Shown here: positions 27,120-35,483 of the stretch, piece by piece
Layout of the letters: the number at the start of each line of letters is the position of its first letter
Position numbering within the stretch: the stretch's first letter is position 1
Origin: CAYYFX01 sp964571855
GTDB lineage: Bacteria; ARS69
DNA: 64,000 nt
Direction of reading: 5' to 3'
NCBI GenBank assembly: GCA_964571855.1
Contig: CAZNDO010000010.1
Coordinates: 79,470-143,469 of the forward strand
Made by a program: the position numbers and the translations under genes
The notes under the pieces: model-generated
The model's database searches: none
What the model was told of the DNA's origin: nothing
Seen by the model: the letters and a program-made list of their open reading frames with translations, nothing else

Positions 27120-29324
27120 CTACTGCGGGTAGTCCAGCGCTTCCGGGATGGCCACGCCGGCGAGGGCGTGCGCCGCGCGATCCTTCGCCAGCCGCGCGCC
27201 GGTGATGCAGCCGTCCAGCCGCCGGCGCAGGCGCTCGAACGGCTCCAGACCGCGGAAGCTCGCGCAGGGACCGGCCTTCGGTGCGTGCGTGCCGTCGGCC
27301 TCCATGACGTCCCCGTACGCGCGCTCGCCCGCGTCGATGCCGGGCATCACGGACTCCAGCCGGATCAGGTCGCCCGCGGCGAAGCACGACGCGCCGCTTT
27401 CCCACGACGGGTGGCGGTTGTAGCCGAACACGAGCTCCGTGCAGATGCGCGCCGCCTCGCCGGCCGCGCGCGCCGCCTGCACGTGGCAGAGATCCTGCAG
27501 GAACGCGAACGTCCCCTCGTGTCCCGTCTCGTCCAGCTCCACCGCGTCCAGGATCTGGTACCGGGATGCCAGGAGCCAGCACAGCGCGTCCGCCATCGGG
27601 AACGTGACGCCCTGGCGCTGCCCGCGGTACAGCGCCTTGCCGTCCGCGTCCGTGGTGTTCAGGAGGTGGCGCAGCGTCCACAGCCACAGCTCCATCGCGG
27701 ACGCGAGCGCGCACGCGCCGGTGCCCGGCCGCCGGCCGGCGATGCGCCGGAGCTCGGCGATCCAGTCCCGGAGCTGCGCCAGGAACACGTCGTTCGTCAT
27801 GGTCACGGAGAGCTGCCGCCGCTGCACGGCCTCGGGCCCCTCGTACGTTGCCTCCAGCTGCGCGTCCATCCACTTGTGCGCGAGGAATCCGGGGCAATCC
27901 TCGGTGATGCCGTAGCCGCCCATCAGGCTCACGGCCTCGCGCATCGTGTTCGCGCCGTGGCCCGTGTTCCAGAGCTTGCAGGCGGGGCAGATCACGTTCG
28001 CCACCGCGTCCGCCAGCACGTACTCCACGAGCGGATCCGCGGCCAGCTCGGCGAGGCGCGCCTCGTCGCGCGTGGCGGCGGGCCGGCGCGCCAGCTCCAG
28101 CGCCTCGAGCGCGGCCGCCTCCACCTTCTTCAGCTCCCGCATCTCCGCGCGCGGCCCGTCCACGCCGCGCTCGCTCAGCAGTTCCTCCTTGCGGTCCTCC
28201 ACGGGATCGAAGGCGTCGAAGTGCCGCGCCGCCGCGAACCCGAGCGAGGCGCTGGCCTCGCCGGTGGCCCACACGTCCACCAGCCGGTGCAGCACGTCCT
28301 CCTTCTGCTGGAGGCCCATGTCGTAGCGCGGCGTGCCGGGCTTCTCGGCGGCGCCGCCGCGGAAGCGCGCGCGGTGGTAGCGGATGAGCGGCTCGATCGC
28401 GGACAGCAGCTTCGCCGACGTCATCAGCCCCACGGTCACGCGCGTGCGCCGGAAGACGCTCTCGATCACCGCGCCGTGGTCGTGGTTCGGGACGATCACG
28501 CCGTCCCGCACCGTGTAGCCGCCCACGATCCGGCTCGCGGGAACGGAAAGCGAGAAGATCGGGTCGGTCGTGGACGAGAGCTGGTGCACCATCTTGCGCG
28601 TGGCGGTGCCGCGGTCGAACGTGCCGGGGTCGTTCTCCTCCAGCAGGATCACGCAGCTCCCGTGGATGCGCGGATCGTCGGACGTCACCGCCGCGGTCAC
28701 GAAGTTCGCGAAGCCCATGTTCGTGATGAAGCGCCCGCGCTTCTCCACGCGCAGGATCGGCTCCGCGCCGTCGTCCCAGCGCTCCACGCGGACCTTGCCG
28801 GAGAGCACGCCGGTCTCCACGCCCACGAACGGCAGCGGCTCGGTGAGGCAGAACGCCCCGCGCCACGGCTTCGCGTCGCCGCCGGGCACGCAGCGCGCCA
28901 TGATGTCGCGGCGCTGCTCCGGCGTGCCCTTCTCGTGGATGGGCGCGAGCGCGAGGCAGCCGGCCAGGCTGCACGTGGCCGCGCCGCCGTCCACCCACGC
29001 CAGCTCGAACGCCGCGAGCGCGAGCGCGAAGTTCTTCGGCCCCACGAGGTAGCCGCCGAAGTCCGGATCCATGTACAGCGACGTGAGCCCGGCCTCGTCG
29101 AACGCGTCGAGCAGGGCGGACTTCGCCTCGGTCCACTCGTGCGCGTGGCGCGCGCCTTCCGCCACCAGTCGCGCCACCGGGCCGCGGGCCACGGAGCGCG
29201 CGGACTGCACGACCATCTGCAGGTCGTACCGGTCCCGGAACCGCCAGAGGATCTGCCGGACGTCGTCCCCGGGCAGCGTCTCGAGCGCCGGCCCGGCGGC
29301 CGTCGCGGCCACCTTCGTGTCCAT
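27120..29324 (-). CDS. Long acyl-CoA dehydrogenase family protein
   Basis: The 734-residue product is much longer than the usual 380-600 residues of the family. The N-terminal to middle part follows the acyl-CoA dehydrogenase layout: an alpha domain with YMDPDFGGYLVGPKNFALALAAFELA, a beta domain starting AFCLTEP and continuing through the GRFITNMGFANFVTAAV flavin region, and a C-terminal helical domain with MGGYGITEDCPGFLAHKWMDAQ and YEGPEAVQRR, where the Glu of YEG matches the catalytic base of medium-chain enzymes. An extra about 190-residue C-terminal helical extension follows, like that of very-long-chain enzymes. First gene of the operon; substrate unknown. The ATG at 29324 follows AAAGGGG. 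Confidence 0.88.
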   Translation of the reverse strand: MDTKVAATAAGPALETLPGDDVRQILWRFRDRYDLQMVVQSARSVARGPVARLVAEGARHAHEWTEAKSALLDAFDEAGLTSLYMDPDFGGYLVGPKNFALALAAFELAWVDGGAATCSLAGCLALAPIHEKGTPEQRRDIMARCVPGGDAKPWRGAFCLTEPLPFVGVETGVLSGKVRVERWDDGAEPILRVEKRGRFITNMGFANFVTAAVTSDDPRIHGSCVILLEENDPGTFDRGTATRKMVHQLSSTTDPIFSLSVPASRIVGGYTVRDGVIVPNHDHGAVIESVFRRTRVTVGLMTSAKLLSAIEPLIRYHRARFRGGAAEKPGTPRYDMGLQQKEDVLHRLVDVWATGEASASLGFAAARHFDAFDPVEDRKEELLSERGVDGPRAEMRELKKVEAAALEALELARRPAATRDEARLAELAADPLVEYVLADAVANVICPACKLWNTGHGANTMREAVSLMGGYGITEDCPGFLAHKWMDAQLEATYEGPEAVQRRQLSVTMTNDVFLAQLRDWIAELRRIAGRRPGTGACALASAMELWLWTLRHLLNTTDADGKALYRGQRQGVTFPMADALCWLLASRYQILDAVELDETGHEGTFAFLQDLCHVQAARAAGEAARICTELVFGYNRHPSWESGASCFAAGDLIRLESVMPGIDAGERAYGDVMEADGTHAPKAGPCASFRGLEPFERLRRRLDGCITGARLAKDRAAHALAGVAIPEALDYPQ

Positions 29325-29530
29325 GGGGTAGCCCCTTTCGTGGTCGGGGCACGCGAGCCCCGTCGCTGGGGTCGATCGAGGCCAAAGTACGCAAAGGCGA
29401 TCCGTGAGTCCACTTTCGTGGTGGGTGCCGCGGCGGGCGGGCGGCGGGAGATCCGGGGGCCGCGGCGAGCGCATCCCGCGGCGCGGCATGGACTTCCGTG
29501 AGCAGCGGGATCCGCCCGCGGCCCGGTGCC

Positions 29531-31834
29531 TCAGGGCGACGCGGCCGCCACCGAGGCCTGCCCGAGCGCGACTCCCCCGTCATTCGGCGGGAAGACCCGG
29601 GACACGAGGACCCGGACGCCGTGCGCCGCCAAGCCCGCGGCCATGCGCTCCAGGAGGCGCACGTTCTGGAACACGCCGCCGGACAGGACCACCGTGTCCA
29701 GCCCGCGCTCCGCGAGGATCCCCAGGCAGGCCGCCACGGTCCCGTCCGCGAGCCCGTCATGGAAGCGCGCGGCGATCCGCGCCGCCGGAAGGCCGGCGGC
29801 GGCATCGTCCCGCGCGGCGCGGATCAGCGCGCGCGCATCGAGGATCCGCGCATCCGCCGCCGCCACGACCGGCAGCGCGTACCCTTCGCCGCCCTCCGGA
29901 TCCGCCGCGGCCTCCAGCTCCGCCGCGGCCTGGCCCTCGTAGGTCACGCGCGCGCGAAGGCCGAGCAGCGCGGCCACCGCGTCGAACAGGCGTCCGGCGC
30001 TCGTGGTCACGGGCGACGCGAAGCCGCCGCGCGCGAGCCGGGCGACCTGCGCCCACGACGCCGCGTCCACGTGTTCCCGCAAAGACATCGGCAGCGGCGG
30101 ATCCTCGTCGCCGCACGCGACCAGCCAGGCGCACGCCATGCGCCACGGCTCGCGGATCGCCGCCGCGCCGCCCGGCATGCGCACCGGCCACAAGTGTCCC
30201 ACGCGCTCGAAGCTCCGCGCGTCGCCCGCGAGGAGCTCTCCGCCCCAGACCGTGCCGTCCGGGCCGTACCCCGTGCCGTCGTAGATCACGCCCAGCGCGG
30301 AGCCGCGCGCGCCGTGCTCCGCCAGGCACGCCGCGAGGTGCGCATGGTGGTGCTGCACGCCGAGCCGCGCCACGCCCTCGCGCTCTCGCGCGTACGCCGT
30401 GGACAGGTAGTCCGGGTGCAGGTCGTGCACCGCGGTCTCCGGAGCCACCGCGCAGATCCTCTCGAAGTGGGCGATCCCCTCGCGATACGAGCGGAGCGTC
30501 TCGTAGTTCTCCAGGTCGCCGATGTGGTGGCCCACCCACACGCGCCGGCCGCGCCCCACCGCGAACGTGCACTTCAGCTCCGGGCCGCACGCGAGGACGG
30601 GTCGCGGCAGCGGATCCGGCAGCTCGAACGGGAGCGGCACGTACCCGCGCGAGCGGCGCAGCATCATCGGCACGCGCGCGCCGCCGAGCGACACCACGCG
30701 CACCACGGAGTCGTCCGTGCGGGTCCCGATCGGGCGGTCGTGCAACAGGAAGAGATCGGCCAGGTGGCGCAGCCGCTCCGCCGCCTCGGCGTCGTCGTAC
30801 GCGATGGGCTCGTCCGAGACGTTCCCGCTCGTCATCACGAGCGGCACGCCCGCGTCCGCGAGCAGCAGGTGGTGCAGCGGCGTGTACGGGAGCATCACGC
30901 CGAGCTCGCGCCGCCCCGCCGCCACGGCGTCCGCCACCGGCGCGTCCGATCGCCGCGCCGCCAGCACGATGGGTCGCTCGCGTGACGAGAGGATCGCCTC
31001 CTCCTCCGCGCCGAGACGCACGAGGCGGCGCGCCGATTGCACGTCCCGCGCCATGAGCGCGAACGGCTTGTCGTCACGGCCCTTGCGGCGGCGCAGCGTG
31101 GCCACGACCGCCACGTCGTCCGCGCGGCACGCCAGGTGATATCCGCCGAGCCCCTTCACCGCCACGATCGCGCCGGCCCGCAGCGCGGCCGCCGCGGCGC
31201 GCACCGCGTCCTCCGGCGGCGCCGCCGCCGCGTCGCCGCGCGCCGCGTCCACCAGCCGCGCGCGCGGCCCGCACACGGGACACGCGTTCGGCTGCGCGTG
31301 GAAGCGACGGTTCGCGGGATCCTCGTACTCCGCGCGGCAGGAGTCGCACATCGTGAACCCCGCCATGGTGGTGAGCGCGCGGTCGTACGGCACGCCCCGC
31401 ACGATCGTGAAGCGCGGCCCGCAGTCCGTGCAGTTGATGAACGGGTAGCGGAACCGCCGGTCCGAGGGATCGCGAAGCTCGGCGAGGCACGCGTCGCACG
31501 TGGCGATGTCCGGGGAGATCAACGCCTCCGTCGCTTCCCCCGCGGCACTCCCGAGGATCGCGAACCCGCCGCACGCGCCGGTGGGCGACAGCTCCTCGAC
31601 CTCCAGGGAGTCGATGCGCGCGAGCGGCGGTCGCTCCGCCGGCAGGCGCTCGAGGAACCGCGCCACGGCGCCGGCGAACCCCTCGACCTCCAGTTCCACG
31701 CCGCGGGAGTCGTTGCGCACGAACCCGTGCAGCGCGAGCGACGCCGCCAGCCGATGCACGAACGGGCGGAACCCCACGCCCTGCACGATGCCCGAGAGGG
31801 CGACCCGGATCCGCCGAGGTGACTCCTGCGACAT
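29531..31834 (-). CDS. hypF: Carbamoyltransferase HypF (hydrogenase maturation)
   Basis: The 767-residue protein has full-length HypF architecture: an N-terminal acylphosphatase domain (about 9-95, IVQGVGFRPFVHRLA), two zinc-finger-like segments (CDACLAELRDPSDRRFRYPFINCTDCGPRFT and CDSCRAEYEDPANRRFHAQPNACPVCG), a YrdC-like carbamoyl-adenylate domain (about 200-380, VKGLGGYHLACRA, MTSGNVSDEPI), and a Kae1-like C-terminal domain with VQHHHAHLAACLAEHG and VVLSGGVFQNVRLLERM. HypF makes the thiocarbamate that becomes the CN ligand of NiFe hydrogenases. No other hyp or hydrogenase gene is in the window, so it is an orphan here. Confidence 0.95.
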   Translation of the reverse strand: MSQESPRRIRVALSGIVQGVGFRPFVHRLAASLALHGFVRNDSRGVELEVEGFAGAVARFLERLPAERPPLARIDSLEVEELSPTGACGGFAILGSAAGEATEALISPDIATCDACLAELRDPSDRRFRYPFINCTDCGPRFTIVRGVPYDRALTTMAGFTMCDSCRAEYEDPANRRFHAQPNACPVCGPRARLVDAARGDAAAAPPEDAVRAAAAALRAGAIVAVKGLGGYHLACRADDVAVVATLRRRKGRDDKPFALMARDVQSARRLVRLGAEEEAILSSRERPIVLAARRSDAPVADAVAAGRRELGVMLPYTPLHHLLLADAGVPLVMTSGNVSDEPIAYDDAEAAERLRHLADLFLLHDRPIGTRTDDSVVRVVSLGGARVPMMLRRSRGYVPLPFELPDPLPRPVLACGPELKCTFAVGRGRRVWVGHHIGDLENYETLRSYREGIAHFERICAVAPETAVHDLHPDYLSTAYAREREGVARLGVQHHHAHLAACLAEHGARGSALGVIYDGTGYGPDGTVWGGELLAGDARSFERVGHLWPVRMPGGAAAIREPWRMACAWLVACGDEDPPLPMSLREHVDAASWAQVARLARGGFASPVTTSAGRLFDAVAALLGLRARVTYEGQAAAELEAAADPEGGEGYALPVVAAADARILDARALIRAARDDAAAGLPAARIAARFHDGLADGTVAACLGILAERGLDTVVLSGGVFQNVRLLERMAAGLAAHGVRVLVSRVFPPNDGGVALGQASVAAASP

Positions 31835-31975
31835 GCGCCCCCCATGCGCGTTCGCCGCACGGGGCGCGTGCGACGAGGGTGCCGAAGGGTACGCCGGACG
31901 TCCCGCCCGGAACAGGGACGCCGTGATCCGCGGGGCGCAGCGAGCCCTGCGCGATCCCGATCTCCCCCGGTGAAC

Positions 31976-31991
31976 CGGTACGGACCTTGCA
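31976..31991 (+). promoter_or_regulatory. Candidate sigma-54 promoter of the yqjDEK-like operon
   Basis: CGGTACGGACCTTGCA matches the sigma-54 consensus TGGCACG-N4-TTGCW with the essential GG (31977-31978) and GC (31989-31990) exactly ten bases apart. It predicts a transcript start near 32,002, about 94 bases before the first start codon. An inverted repeat, CGTCCC-N10-GGGACG (31899-31920), lies upstream at a distance suiting an activator site. The core ACGGACCTTG is shared with the promoter at 39,482. Confidence 0.6.
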
Positions 31992-32095
31992 GTGTTCCCC
32001 GAAGGAGGGGCGCGCGTGACGGCGCGTCCGTCTCCGCACGCGCGGCGCTCCCCGCGGGGGCCGCCGCGCAACCCATCCACGCCGGGAGGACCGGA

Positions 32096-32300
32096 ATGAC
32101 GACGAGAACGAGCGGGAGCGACACGGATCGCACGACCTCGCAGCGGAAGGATCAGATGGAAACGCTGAAGGAGGACATGGGACATATGGGCCGGCTCGCG
32201 AAGACCGCCGCCGCCGATGCGCACGCACCCGTTGCAGACCGTGGCGGTCGCGGCGGGCGTCGGTTTCGTGCTGGGCTTCCTGACCCGGCGACGCCCGTGA
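32096..32300 (+). pseudogene. YqjD/ElaB-like (DUF883) membrane protein gene with an apparent +1 frameshift
   Basis: From ATG 32096, behind a GGGAGG site, the frame reads a polar N-terminus including RKDQMETLKEDMGHMGRLAKTAAA. The hallmark DUF883 C-terminus, RTHPLQTVAVAAGVGFVLGFLTRRRP, lies in the next frame (from ATG 32217) and stops at 32300. Skipping one G just before 32217 joins the two into a 67-residue protein with a C-terminal membrane anchor. The C-terminal frame must be the functional end, because its TGA overlaps the next gene's GTG exactly as in a coupled operon. It is shorter than E. coli YqjD or ElaB (about 100 residues). It may be a true disrupted gene, a sequencing error or programmed frameshifting. 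YqjD relatives tether inactive ribosomes to the inner membrane. Confidence 0.65.
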
Positions 32301-32731
32301 GCGCCGCCGCAGCCCCGGGGAGCGCGACCGCGTGCTCCCCGGGAAACGGACACGCCGCCGGGGGCGCGGGAGACGAGACGCTCGAGCGGCTCGCCGGAAT
32401 GGCGGCGGACCTCACGGATCTCGCACGGGTGCGCATCGAGCTGGTCCACGAACGCGTGCGGGATGCGTCGGTGCACGGTCGACGCGCGCTCTGGGCGGCG
32501 CTCATCGCGGCCGCGGTCTCGGTGACCGCCGTGGTGCTCGTGATCCGCGGGGCATCCGCGGGCGTGGCGTCGCTGCTGGGACCGGGGAGCGCATGGGTGG
32601 CGGACCTGCTCGTCGGTGTGCTGGCGCTCGCCGCGGTGGTCGTCACCCACTTCGCACGGCATGCCGCCGCGCAGCGGCGCCGCGTGCGCCACCTGGAGCG
32701 TCGGCTCGCCCCCAAGGGCGGTGCGCCATGA
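32297..32731 (+). CDS. YqjE-like membrane protein (phage holin 3_6/DUF1469 family)
   Basis: The GTG at 32297 overlaps the preceding stop by four bases (GTGA). The 144-residue product has an amphipathic N-terminal helix (GDETLERLAGMAADLTDLARVRIELVHERV) and two membrane helices (about 70-95 and 105-130), ending in a basic tail. This is the layout of YqjE-type proteins, which follow yqjD in enterobacteria. Order and overlaps support a three-gene yqjD-yqjE-yqjK-like operon. The exact function of YqjE is not established. Although the same frame is open far upstream, coding from further up is unlikely because the yqjD-like gene occupies it. Confidence 0.75.
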   Translation: MSAAAAPGSATACSPGNGHAAGGAGDETLERLAGMAADLTDLARVRIELVHERVRDASVHGRRALWAALIAAAVSVTAVVLVIRGASAGVASLLGPGSAWVADLLVGVLALAAVVVTHFARHAAAQRRRVRHLERRLAPKGGAP

Positions 32732-33036
32732 CGCCCGCGGATTACTTGCGCCGGCGCGAGCACGGGCTTCGCCGCTCCCTGCATGGGCGCGGATCCGCGC
32801 TGGTCGCGGATGCCGACCGCCGGTTCGACCTCTCGGGGAGGATCCGCCGTCATCCGTGGCTCGCGCTCGGCGCGGGCGCACTCGCGGGCGGACTCGTCGG
32901 GGGACTCGCGGCGCGCGCGCCCGTCGGGGGCGCCGTGCGCGCGCTGGCGTCCCCCCTGCTGCGCATCGCCTCCGCCGCGTGGGACCCGCCGGGCGCACCG
33001 GCCGGAGCGACGGCCGAGGTGACGCCGCCCGACTGA
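32728..33036 (+). CDS. Small YqjK-like membrane-associated protein
   Basis: ATG 32728 overlaps the previous TGA (ATGA). The 102-residue product starts with a basic segment (MTPADYLRRREHGLRRSLHGR) followed by RRHPWLALGAGALAGGLVGGLAA, a glycine-rich hydrophobic segment like those of YqjD/YqjK-type and DUF3618-like small proteins, and a Pro/Ala-rich tail. Position as third gene is the main reason for the YqjK comparison; sequence similarity alone would be weak. Probably acts with its two neighbours at the inner membrane. Confidence 0.65.
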   Translation: MTPADYLRRREHGLRRSLHGRGSALVADADRRFDLSGRIRRHPWLALGAGALAGGLVGGLAARAPVGGAVRALASPLLRIASAAWDPPGAPAGATAEVTPPD

Positions 33037-33124
33037 TCCGGCGCCGATCGCGCACGACTTCCTGAGCCGCACCGCCGTCCCGATCCGGGCTGGACGCCCG
33101 GGGCGGCCGCGGTATCCTCCCGGC

Positions 33125-33697
33125 ATGCGCTTCCGCTGCCCGCTCCCCGCCCTGTGCGCGTTCGTCTTCGCCCTGCTCGCCGGGTGCGCCGGCAGCCGCC
33201 CGGACACAAGCGAACCCGTGGCGGATGCGGACCTCGCACGGGCCCACGAGGCGCTCGGGCCGTTCCAGCGGGAACTGATGGGCGCGCTGTCGAAGGCCAT
33301 GGCGGACGGCGGCCCGGAGGCGGCCATCGACGTGTGCCGCACGGAGGCGCCCGCCATCGCGGCCGCCGCGAGCGGAGCGGACATCGAGATCGGCCGCACC
33401 AGCCACCGCTTGCGGAACCCGGCGAACGCGCCGCGCCCGTGGATGGAGCCGCTGCTCGCGGCCTACGTGGCGGACCCGGCGAACGCGAAGCCCCGCGCCG
33501 TGCGTCTCGGCAAGGACCGCATCGGCTACGTGGAGCCCATCCGCGTGAAGGGCATGTGCCTCGCGTGCCACGGACAGGACGTATCCGCGTCCATCCTCGA
33601 GCGCGTGCGCGCGCACTACCCGGAGGACGCCGCCACCGGGTTCGCGGACGGGGACCTGCGCGGGATGTTCTGGGTGGAACTGCCCGCGTCGTCCTGA
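33125..33697 (+). CDS. Tll0287-like (DUF3365) heme-binding lipoprotein
   Basis: The 190-residue protein has a lipoprotein signal ending ALLAGC (Cys21). The mature domain includes DVCRTEAPAIAAAAS, IGRTSHRLRNPANAPRPWM and a single CxxCH heme c site (CLACH, 145-149), the pattern of the Tll0287-like/DUF3365 family. Those domains bind one covalent heme and are thought to sense redox state, often alone or in front of a histidine kinase. Here it is free-standing and lipid-anchored, encoded 4 kb from a histidine kinase with a periplasmic sensor, so it could feed redox information to it; that link is speculation. Confidence 0.88.
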   Translation: MRFRCPLPALCAFVFALLAGCAGSRPDTSEPVADADLARAHEALGPFQRELMGALSKAMADGGPEAAIDVCRTEAPAIAAAASGADIEIGRTSHRLRNPANAPRPWMEPLLAAYVADPANAKPRAVRLGKDRIGYVEPIRVKGMCLACHGQDVSASILERVRAHYPEDAATGFADGDLRGMFWVELPASS

Positions 33698-33699
33698 GA

Positions 33700-33720
33700 C
33701 GCCGGCGCGGCGCGCCGGTC
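33700..33720. terminator. Bidirectional hairpin between convergent genes
   Basis: CCGGCGC and GCGCCGG form a 7-bp stem with a 3-base loop in the 21-base gap between the heme lipoprotein gene and the convergent DUF4382 lipoprotein gene. No T-run. Confidence 0.4.
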
Positions 33721-34624
33721 AGTCCGCGCCCGCGCCGTCCCCGCTCGCGTCCGGCACCGCCACCGGCAGCACCAGCTCCACGCCTCCGCTCTCCTTCCCC
33801 GGCTCCACCAGCACGCGTGCCCGCTTCTCGCCGCAGCCCGTCGCCGCCGCGCGCACGTCCCAGGTCCCCGGCGCGAGGCCCAGGATCGTCCACCGGCCGT
33901 CGGGTCCGGTCGAAGTGCGGGCGACGTCCGAGCCGGACACCGCTTCCACCTCCGCACCGCCGACCGGCCGTCCGCCGCCCGCGTCCCCGTCGATCCGCCC
34001 CTCCTCCCGCACCAGCCCGGATACGGCGCCGCTCGTCGAGAGGTTCGCCACGCGGAGCACGGGATGGAAGTGGAAGGAGCGGATGTCCGCCGCGCGGCGC
34101 GCCGACGCCGGGATCGCGCGGAACGACCCGGACACGTCGAAGTCCAGGAGGACCTCCGTGGTGTCCTCCCCGCGCACCGCGATCGGCGGCTGCGGGAAAA
34201 TCTTCAGCCCGCTCGTGTCGCCCGACGGCACGCGCAGGTCGAACGTGCGCCCGTCGGCCAGGGTCACGGAGCCCTCCGGAACGCGCACGCGGATCTGGTC
34301 CACGACGCCCGCGGGCAGATCCGCGGACACGAGCACCTCGGTGACCCCGTTGCGCAGTTCCATCAACTCCACGACGCGCGGCTCCTCGGACAGGACGTAG
34401 AACGCGGACTCCTCGTCCGCGTCCGCATCCACGTACACCTCCACACGGTCGATGAGCACCTGCGCCGAGGCGATCGCCTCGAACGGGTACGGCGCGTCGG
34501 AGACGCGCACCACGAAGGCGCCTCGCGCGGGCCGATCCTCGCCCGTGCAGCCGCCGGCAAGGCCCGCCGCCATCGCGGCCACGAGGAGGAGCAGGAACGG
34601 TCGATTGCTCGAACGGCTGTTCAT
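33719..34624 (-). CDS. DUF4382 lipoprotein with carboxypeptidase-regulatory-like domain
   Basis: The 301-residue product has a lipoprotein signal ending AAGLAGGC (Cys26). Residues about 35-195 match the DUF4382 domain (VRVSDAPYPFEAIASAQVLIDRVEVYVD ... VSGSFRAIPASARRAADIRSFHFHPVLRV), a beta-rich exported domain of unknown function. Residues about 205-290 form a carboxypeptidase regulatory-like/Ig fold (VSGLVREEGRIDG ... GPDGRWTILGLAPGTWDVRAAATGCG), often seen in surface proteins. GGAGGGA precedes the ATG at 34624. It diverges from the small beta-barrel genes. Confidence 0.85.
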   Translation of the reverse strand: MNSRSSNRPFLLLLVAAMAAGLAGGCTGEDRPARGAFVVRVSDAPYPFEAIASAQVLIDRVEVYVDADADEESAFYVLSEEPRVVELMELRNGVTEVLVSADLPAGVVDQIRVRVPEGSVTLADGRTFDLRVPSGDTSGLKIFPQPPIAVRGEDTTEVLLDFDVSGSFRAIPASARRAADIRSFHFHPVLRVANLSTSGAVSGLVREEGRIDGDAGGGRPVGGAEVEAVSGSDVARTSTGPDGRWTILGLAPGTWDVRAAATGCGEKRARVLVEPGKESGGVELVLPVAVPDASGDGAGAD

Positions 34625-34851
34625 GATCTCCCTCCGGTTGCGGGGGACTCCAAGGGCTCTTGCGAGAGGTGTACCAGAACGCGGGGGCCGAGGGAGCCGA
34701 ATCGTTGCCAGGGATCGCGAACGGACACGAATGCGACCGCGCCGCGCGCGGTAGAACTTGCCGGATCGTTTCGAATCTCCACGAGCGCGAAGCCCACGCG
34801 TCCCCGGGTGCATTCCGCGCAACCCACGCCGCCCCGGCGGCTTGCGCGGCG

Positions 34852-34867
34852 TGGCACGCACGCTGCT
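34852..34867 (+). promoter_or_regulatory. Candidate sigma-54 promoter of the beta-barrel gene pair
   Basis: TGGCACGCACGCTGCT matches the -24 box TGGCACG perfectly and keeps GG (34853-34854) and GC (34865-34866) ten bases apart; only the first T of TTGC is changed to C. Predicted start near 34,878, about 38 bases before the ATG at 34916. A weak AT-richer dyad (GATCG-TTT-CGAATC, 34764-34778) lies about 80 bases upstream. Confidence 0.65.
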
Positions 34868-34915
34868 AGGTGGATCCCGCGTGCTGTCCGGGACTCCCCT
34901 GGTGGAGGATCGGCG

Positions 34916-35455
34916 ATGCAAACCCTACGCAGTCTCGTCACGAGCGCGGTGGCGCTCGCGCTCCTCGCGGCTCCGGCGCAGGCCACCCTGGGCTTCGGGC
35001 TCCGGGCCGGCTTCCTGGACCGCGTTGAGGAGAGCGGCCGCCCGCGTTCCTTCGGCGGCTTCGCCCGGGCGCACTCCGGGTTCTTCGGCCTCGAGGTCGG
35101 GGCCGATCGCTGGACGTTCGAACGCGCGGACGGTGCGGAGGTGACCACCACTCCGGTGTCGCTCGCGCTGCTCGCGTACCCGCTGCCGTTCGCGTACGTG
35201 CTCGGCGGCGGCGGGCTGTACGACGCGTCGATCGCGGAGACCGCCGGCACGGGCGCGGAGGTGTCCGAGCTGAGCTGGCTGATCGGCGCGGGACTCGAGA
35301 TCCCGGTGCTGCCCGCGCTGCGCCTCACCGGCGACGTCCGCTACGGCTACGTGGACCGGGACCGGGATCGCCTGGCGCAGCTCGGGCTCGACGACCGCGA
35401 CTGGGTCGTCTTCCACGCGGGCGCGATGCTGGCGCTGCCCCCGGGCACTCCGTGA
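34916..35455 (+). CDS. Small outer-membrane beta-barrel protein
   Basis: The 179-residue protein has a signal peptide (to about AAPAQA, residue 23) and then alternating amphipathic strands with glycine-rich turns (FGLRAGFLDRV, LLAYPLPFAYVLGGGGLYD, LRLTGDVRYGYVDRDRD, WVVFHAGAMLALP). The size and pattern fit an 8-stranded barrel of the OmpA-transmembrane or OMP_b-brl type. GGAGG precedes the ATG. It is the first of two barrel genes behind a sigma-54-type promoter. Function unknown, perhaps envelope stress or adhesion. Confidence 0.8.
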   Translation: MQTLRSLVTSAVALALLAAPAQATLGFGLRAGFLDRVEESGRPRSFGGFARAHSGFFGLEVGADRWTFERADGAEVTTTPVSLALLAYPLPFAYVLGGGGLYDASIAETAGTGAEVSELSWLIGAGLEIPVLPALRLTGDVRYGYVDRDRDRLAQLGLDDRDWVVFHAGAMLALPPGTP

Positions 35456-35483
35456 CCGCACACTTCCGAAGGGAGGAACGATC

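Noticed and set aside
31844..32731. One 295-codon open frame spanning the yqjD-like and yqjE-like genes
   Set aside because: Its first third lies before the ribosome-binding site at 32,088 and is Arg-rich non-protein-like sequence; the frame merges two coupled genes through the frameshift point.
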